Positions 7,601 to 9,811 of a stretch of DNA of 9,811 nt are shown piece after piece; position 1 is the first letter of the stretch, and the number at the start of each line of letters is the position of its first letter. The notes beneath the pieces are model-generated. The model was not told where the DNA came from and did not search any database. It was given only the letters and a program-made list of their open reading frames with translations. The DNA is taken from assembly GCA_964429195.1 (NCBI GenBank), contig CAYSBC010000060.1, positions 1 to 9,811 on the forward strand, written 5' to 3'. The stretch comes from JBBAFM01 sp041655415 (GTDB lineage Bacteria; Bacillota; Clostridia; Peptostreptococcales; JAAYPU01). The position numbers were made by a program, and so were the translations under genes.

Positions 7601-9811
7601 AAGATGACCCGGATTACGGTACCATCTACAATATTATTGGGACACCTATCAATGAAAATCAGACCACCCATGCCGTCAGACTGGCGGATTGTGTACCGCG
7701 TGTAGTCTCGGCAAAAATGGGGACAGAAAACAAGTTCATAGATATTACATACAATATGGATGTAATGGGATTAACTTCTGCTGCCCCCCTTTATGGTGAT
7801 TATTTTACCCTTGATTTCAAGAAAAATGGTGGTACTGCCTCCAATGTAACCATTCATTCCGTCCGTGAGAAAAGAGATGACTTGAAGGTCATCAGAGTTT
7901 TTTTGAATATAGACGGAGTTCCAAGCGGGCATGAGACTATTGAAATCAGACCCGCACAGAACAGAATCTATACTGCAAATGGTTTTACCCTTCCAACAAG
8001 CAGTGGAACCGGCATGGTGAACTTGGCGTCAGTCTTTCCGGCATCGTGGATATCACCTGAAGGTGGTTCCGCAGAGCCCTTTGGGTGGATGACGGATACC
8101 TATATAAGTGCGGGAGGCAAGGGGTTTGCACCGGTGTTAAGAAATGATGGAACGGTTATAGACTCCTATAGCGGCACAGCCTTTGACCTAAAGAACGTCA
8201 TGGCCGTATCCGCATTCAACGATTCCGGCATTGCCCTGCATAGGGATGGCAGCCTCACAGCTTTTGGACCGCAAAAGGTCACAATACCAGCGAACTTACC
8301 TGCAGTGAAGGCGGTAGATATGGGTCCGACCAAAACCCATGTACTGTTTGGCGATGGTACGGTGGGCCGTTTTTCAGCGACCGGAGGTCAGTTGGAAAAA
8401 CCCTATTCCACTTTATTACCTGTCATCGCCATTTCAACCGGTCAAAATCATCTGTTTGTAGTGTATGAGAATGGTAGTTCGGGGATATTTGAAGGTAATT
8501 CCTCTCAACAATTTAGCGTCTTCTCGGAAATCCAGCTTAAAGCTATAGCTACAGGGGGGGACTCTTCTGTGGCATTGACTGAAGACGGCAGGATGATTGT
8601 CTGGAACGGAACTCAGTATAGATATATCGGTCCAAATGATACAGGCTCAATTTCAGCGAGCAGCACAGGGTGTATGTTGCTGAATACCAGTGGGATGATG
8701 TGGCTTTATGACCTAGAAGCTAACCCTATTCCGTTGCCCGATGGGGTAAAAGCTCTTAAAGATATTATAGCTATTTCCGCAGGGGAGAACCTGTATTCCG
8801 TAATCAGGAAAAATGGAGAGGTCATAACATGGAGTTTTCCCGATAATCTAGAAAAACGTACTCATATCTATGTCAACACTATCAAGGGAAGTCTATCCGA
8901 TAAAAATGCCTATGTGGATATTGAACTTCAGAATACTGATCCAGATAAATCGGCATCCTTTACAGGCTTTAGCGGGCAGCCCGTTGGCAAGGAAGACCTA
9001 AAAGTGAATTATCTCGACAGAAGTCCTTTCGTTACGAGTGTAAGTATTGCTTCCATCGGAAATCCTAACGGCGGTCCTGTACAATACGGGGATAAAAAGA
9101 TAAGGGTTTTCCTGGATATTCATGGTATACCGGATGGCACAGAGGTTATAGAGATAAAACCGGCTTCAAGCTATTCTGTATCGATCAAGGAAGGGGGCAT
9201 CCTCCTCGCCAACCAAAGCAGCAATCAGATAAAACTCTCGGAAATAGCAGAACAGAAGAGCATCAGCCTTGGGAACAGGATTTCCGCAGGATGGGAGCAT
9301 GGTCTGGCAATCAAGGAAGACGGTAGAGTCATGTCCTGGGGAGGAAATGAGTACGGACAAACCAGCTTGCCGGAGGATTTGTATACTGCTAAGCAGGTAT
9401 CTGCCGGTTATCATCATTCCGTGGCACTAAAAAGCGACGGTACGGTAATCAGCTGGGGGGACAATTATTACGGGCAGTGCAATACACCTTATGGACTTCA
9501 AAATATAAAACAAATAGCTGCAGGCGGATACCATACTCTTGCTGTGGACTATGAGGGCAGAGTCTACGCCTGGGGCGATAATTTTTACAATCAGTGTCAG
9601 ATTCCGAGAGGACTGACGGATGTGCTTTGGGTTGCGGCGGGTGGACATCATTCCCTTGCCCTTAAGAAGGACGGTTCCATTATTGCCTGGGGTGATAATT
9701 ACTTCAAACAATATGATGAGTTGCCGACCCTCACCCCTGCTCCGGTCTCTTTATATCATTTTCCTATGGGGGCCCTTATGGACGGAGGAGAAGACTTTTC
9801 TGCAATACTGG
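1687..9811 (+). CDS. Giant exported RCC1-propeller / Ig-like repeat protein, 3' end outside the window
   Basis: A single frame without stops runs from ATG 1687 to the window edge (2,708 complete codons). The N-terminus is a classical signal peptide: basic KMQKIKR, hydrophobic WALILIMVFTVVQL, and a probable signal peptidase I site after ALA (residue 30). Domains follow in this order: RCC1-like propeller 1 (about 59-340), fourteen Ig-like modules (344-2118), degenerate propeller 2 (2119-2392), one more Ig-like module (about 2393-2518), and propeller 3 (from 2519, truncated). No catalytic motif, transmembrane segment, LPXTG or S-layer-homology domain is seen; any anchor would be in the missing C-terminus. 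Architecture and export signal suggest a cell-surface or secreted binding protein, perhaps an adhesin, but the ligand is unknown. In sampled stretches GC is mostly 45-53%, against about 32% in thpR, hinting at transfer or different selection. I do not recognise a named gene. Confidence 0.9.
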   Translation, partial: MFKMQKIKRTWALILIMVFTVVQLPVEALAAEDMHSVEAMSQDMGLTLSECNENMKKIDSGFNFTLALQTNGIVIAWGDNSFGQCNVPTNLGQVKAVSAGAYHSLALKIDGTVAAWGMEDFGQCDVPIGLSDITAISAGGSHSLALKSDGTVVAWGFNENGQCTIPDELKDSATANVIAVAAGSNHSLALRADGTVVAWGNNAWGELDIPAELTDASTANVTAIAAPWGHNLAIREDGTVIAWGNNRLGQTDVPIDLTTTATAVAIAGSYANSMALLSDGTVVSWGGDDFGNYFKGSFTPPEDLSNVIAISSESEGCVALKADYSLVSWGTTGVPEGASLIPKPEILYGELDHSNNYVDVFFNMGVFAAGMEPLNLSCFSLVFNSNGGDVSSAVLMDLKNPDGTELQGGENRIRFFMELNGEPTGQETFEIKPSGSLSVFNMDNEPMSINKTTGPIQLNSTVQIFLSLSLAPDNSYADVTFNEGVYGNSEHSEPVTAEDFILAFVQNDGSATGASIHSVTRDDGSDLEGGETKLRFHLDITGSPSGDETIEIRANAESVYSTRGIAMSPYRTTHSANLSTPKPGLVSYSLASDNSYVDVTFNTGVYGRMDLDLDGKPYGEGPANWGNIILFSYQSGNDVVSATKMADNTVEESASELQGGEKTIRLFLNADDIPTGQEKLILRIRYVWGADGSGYGIEFDDAAEISIMTNAMAPGFAQPTSATLEQNNRYVDIFFDSGIYGADDGITPLSASSLMLVYNKNNGLTENVTIKSVKQNDSSDETKGSPLVGGEKVVRVFLSLSNPAQGGEETIEIKPANGSAVFNEKGRAMEAGKTTKPIPLVASKLDILSVRLAGNNSYIDINFNFGVYGDVNHNTPVTTEHFGIDLINYGGPSIFTISSVGKTDSEIEAQASLLTGGESNLRLFLNLSGLLDGTEKLRIFPGAKSIYDLSGNKMLDLVFPSSPDMMPTSVPGIVSATLAQDNSYLDVYFNVGIYGDSSHTLPAQLLNFSLDFVQNGGNATGVTLRAVKKNDNDNEVQASSPDGGETVLRFFLEIAGSTTGEETIELKPKVGNLPYSNSGNPMPTDQTTKAIRLIAPAPEIISAQLAPDDSYVDVTFSLGVYGNASGSPVCGVYKEAFKVELNKNNGDAEAVSVISVKTATTTNAGDPGANPEGNDRTVRIFLGFKDGIKPGGDETIEIMPSDHADYKIYSLSGIPMENTETTGIIQLIPYPKIVSGEVCDDNSYIDITFSTGVYGKNQASEWTEVSKDSLLLYFDRSAQGSMLRAEIKSIKKPDNGQEALASALSGGEKTIRVFLNTLGAANGNEKIAVNPIDDKSLFNGDGLAISSFDNTKRMQPINLRESIYPQFTGAVIAEDNSYMDVTFNIGVYGAADGKTPITLLNLLFRSNTSVLISSVKRTDSEDESQASALIGGEKTLRIFFENGPITPDETHYIEVESAAHVARPGVYSITGNPMALSQTTQPIYFHDLPIRMTATQLAQDNSYIDIEFNKGIYGDKAHSKGVEAAGFLLSYWNRSQSVTAISIQSVKIPDHAIENMASLPQGGETRLRFFLNIDGKPIGGETIRITPMADNIFDQQGYSVIRSTDAIDVPIHASSPEILSSILSEDARFMDITFSTGIYGDFSHTEPVTKNSFKLLLECSDLSQSVTVTSVKKEDSSDESAALALTGGEKTIRLFLAWGKAPDLETTIEIKPFNGQSIFASSGNAASETQTTGKLPVKSYYPTIISSQMAEDNSYIDVTFNTEIFGTYENSIAFGPVNNANFTLSLDGANFTLKSWAIRKNNGKDMLAASPLSGGEKTLRFFLELEGTPLGGETIGIADAASIFSKYGTASQGGKSSCSAQFVVPMPRILSVSAAKASGTYQYMDVTFNTGVYGNKEHTLPVQRHHLEPVFVKNGGNAGEAYIALLARPDNSSIDLASPLIGGEKTIRVFIYTGGIAASGVETVELKVLVYKDDPDYGTIYNIIGTPINENQTTHAVRLADCVPRVVSAKMGTENKFIDITYNMDVMGLTSAAPLYGDYFTLDFKKNGGTASNVTIHSVREKRDDLKVIRVFLNIDGVPSGHETIEIRPAQNRIYTANGFTLPTSSGTGMVNLASVFPASWISPEGGSAEPFGWMTDTYISAGGKGFAPVLRNDGTVIDSYSGTAFDLKNVMAVSAFNDSGIALHRDGSLTAFGPQKVTIPANLPAVKAVDMGPTKTHVLFGDGTVGRFSATGGQLEKPYSTLLPVIAISTGQNHLFVVYENGSSGIFEGNSSQQFSVFSEIQLKAIATGGDSSVALTEDGRMIVWNGTQYRYIGPNDTGSISASSTGCMLLNTSGMMWLYDLEANPIPLPDGVKALKDIIAISAGENLYSVIRKNGEVITWSFPDNLEKRTHIYVNTIKGSLSDKNAYVDIELQNTDPDKSASFTGFSGQPVGKEDLKVNYLDRSPFVTSVSIASIGNPNGGPVQYGDKKIRVFLDIHGIPDGTEVIEIKPASSYSVSIKEGGILLANQSSNQIKLSEIAEQKSISLGNRISAGWEHGLAIKEDGRVMSWGGNEYGQTSLPEDLYTAKQVSAGYHHSVALKSDGTVISWGDNYYGQCNTPYGLQNIKQIAAGGYHTLAVDYEGRVYAWGDNFYNQCQIPRGLTDVLWVAAGGHHSLALKKDGSIIAWGDNYFKQYDELPTLTPAPVSLYHFPMGALMDGGEDFSAIL
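1861..2706 (+). repeat. RCC1/BLIP-II-like seven-blade beta-propeller 1 (within the giant protein)
   Basis: Seven short repeats of about 35-46 residues follow the pattern AISAG..HSLALK.DGTVVAWG.N..GQC.VP. Blades begin near 1861, 1966, 2083, 2209, 2341, 2467 and 2602. Blades 1-5 are well conserved; blade 6 has an insertion (YFKGSF) and blade 7 is degenerate (VSWGTTGVPEG). Seven blades make a complete propeller in the RCC1 family. The blades are shorter than the usual 50-60 residues of eukaryotic RCC1 and resemble those of the bacterial beta-lactamase inhibitor protein BLIP-II. This suggests a protein-binding head, though no partner can be named. Confidence 0.9.
2716..8040 (+). repeat. Fourteen tandem Ig-like beta-sandwich modules (within the giant protein)
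   Basis: Each module begins with a variant of LA.DNSY[VI]DVTFN.GVYG. The midpoint carries SVKK.D plus GGEKTIR.FL, then G.ETIEIKP, and the end is often GNPM...QTT..I.L. The DNSY-equivalent positions are near 2746, 3103, 3463, 3865, 4249, 4627, 5008, 5407, 5809, 6184, 6562, 6940, 7324 and 7726. Spacing is therefore 119-134 residues. Modules are clearly homologous but strongly diverged at the DNA level, so they are old duplications. Module 3 has an insertion after GVYG; modules 11, 13 and 14 have altered DNSY boxes; module 14 lacks the GGEK box. The pattern of beta strands resembles bacterial Ig-like/SwmB-type stalk domains, but I cannot assign an exact family. Confidence 0.85.
8041..8862 (+). 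repeat. Degenerate RCC1-like seven-blade propeller 2 (within the giant protein)
   Basis: Seven repeat units can be traced by their VMAVSA / VIAISTG / LKAIATGG / IIAISAG strands and ..L..DGT.. turns. They begin near 8098, 8197, 8305, 8422, 8536, 8644 and 8764. The WG signature that marks propellers 1 and 3 is lost in every blade (DSYSG, TAFG, GRFSA, SGIFEG, IVWNG, WLYD, ITWSF), and the GQC.VP loop is mostly gone. The blade count and strand spacing still fit a closed seven-blade propeller. An ordinary domain search might miss it. Confidence 0.7.
8863..9240 (+). repeat. Isolated fifteenth Ig-like module (within the giant protein)
   Basis: This module carries the same landmarks as the tandem array: SDKNAYVDIEL in place of the DNSY box, VTSVSIASIG, YGDKKIRVFLD, GTEVIEIKP and a final NQIKLSE. 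It sits alone between propellers 2 and 3 and starts with an altered, shortened first segment. It links the two propellers as a single-domain spacer. Confidence 0.8.
9241..9811 (+). repeat. RCC1/BLIP-II-like propeller 3, truncated by the window edge
   Basis: Four conserved blades end near 9387, 9504, 9621 and 9744, with motifs such as VSAGYHHSVALKSDG, VISWGDNYYGQC and VAAGGHHSLALKKDG. A fifth begins with MDGGEDFSAIL at the window edge. Conservation of the WGDN and GQ loops is as high as in propeller 1, unlike propeller 2. Two to three more blades are expected beyond 9811 if this propeller is also seven-bladed. Confidence 0.85.

Noticed and set aside
1861..9811. CRISPR array or short tandem DNA repeat
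   Set aside because: The periodicity is at the protein level, with modules of about 120 codons or about 40 codons. DNA copies are strongly diverged and there are no identical short repeats with unique spacers.

Overview
The window looks like chromosomal DNA from a low-GC member of the Bacillota, most likely a clostridium-like organism. The two small genes have AT-rich codon use, strong AGGAG-type ribosome binding sites and closely resemble clostridial/bacillar families (ComFB, ThpR). No species can be named from the sequence alone.

Layout: (1) 1-200 has no recognisable gene but holds a long, nearly perfect inverted repeat (arms 25-49 and 127-151) around a 77-nt loop. (2) 201-470, minus strand, encodes a ComFB-family protein. 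(3) 471-745 is a divergent intergenic region with two AT-rich inverted repeats, several TATAAT boxes on both strands and a possible 15-codon leader ORF. (4) 746-1276, plus strand, encodes ThpR, an RNA 2',3'-cyclic phosphodiesterase with both HxTx motifs, followed by a convincing intrinsic terminator. (5) 1326-1686 is a roughly 360-nt gap without a convincing gene. (6) From 1687 to the right edge runs one uninterrupted plus-strand reading frame of at least 2,708 codons, open at the window end.

The giant protein dominates the window. It begins with a signal peptide. Next come a seven-blade RCC1/BLIP-II-like beta-propeller (about residues 59-340), fourteen tandem Ig-like modules of about 119-134 residues (about 344-2118), and a second, strongly degenerate seven-blade RCC1-like propeller (about 2119-2392). 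A fifteenth Ig-like module follows, then the first four to five blades of a third, well-conserved propeller cut by the window edge. This order suggests a long exported cell-surface or secreted protein in which propeller 'heads' are separated by Ig-like 'stalk' segments. The ligand, the anchoring mechanism and the C-terminus are not visible.

ComFB and ThpR are small housekeeping or signalling genes with their own expression signals. Nothing shows that they work with the giant gene, which is separated from thpR by a terminator and a long gap and has visibly higher GC than its neighbours in sampled stretches.
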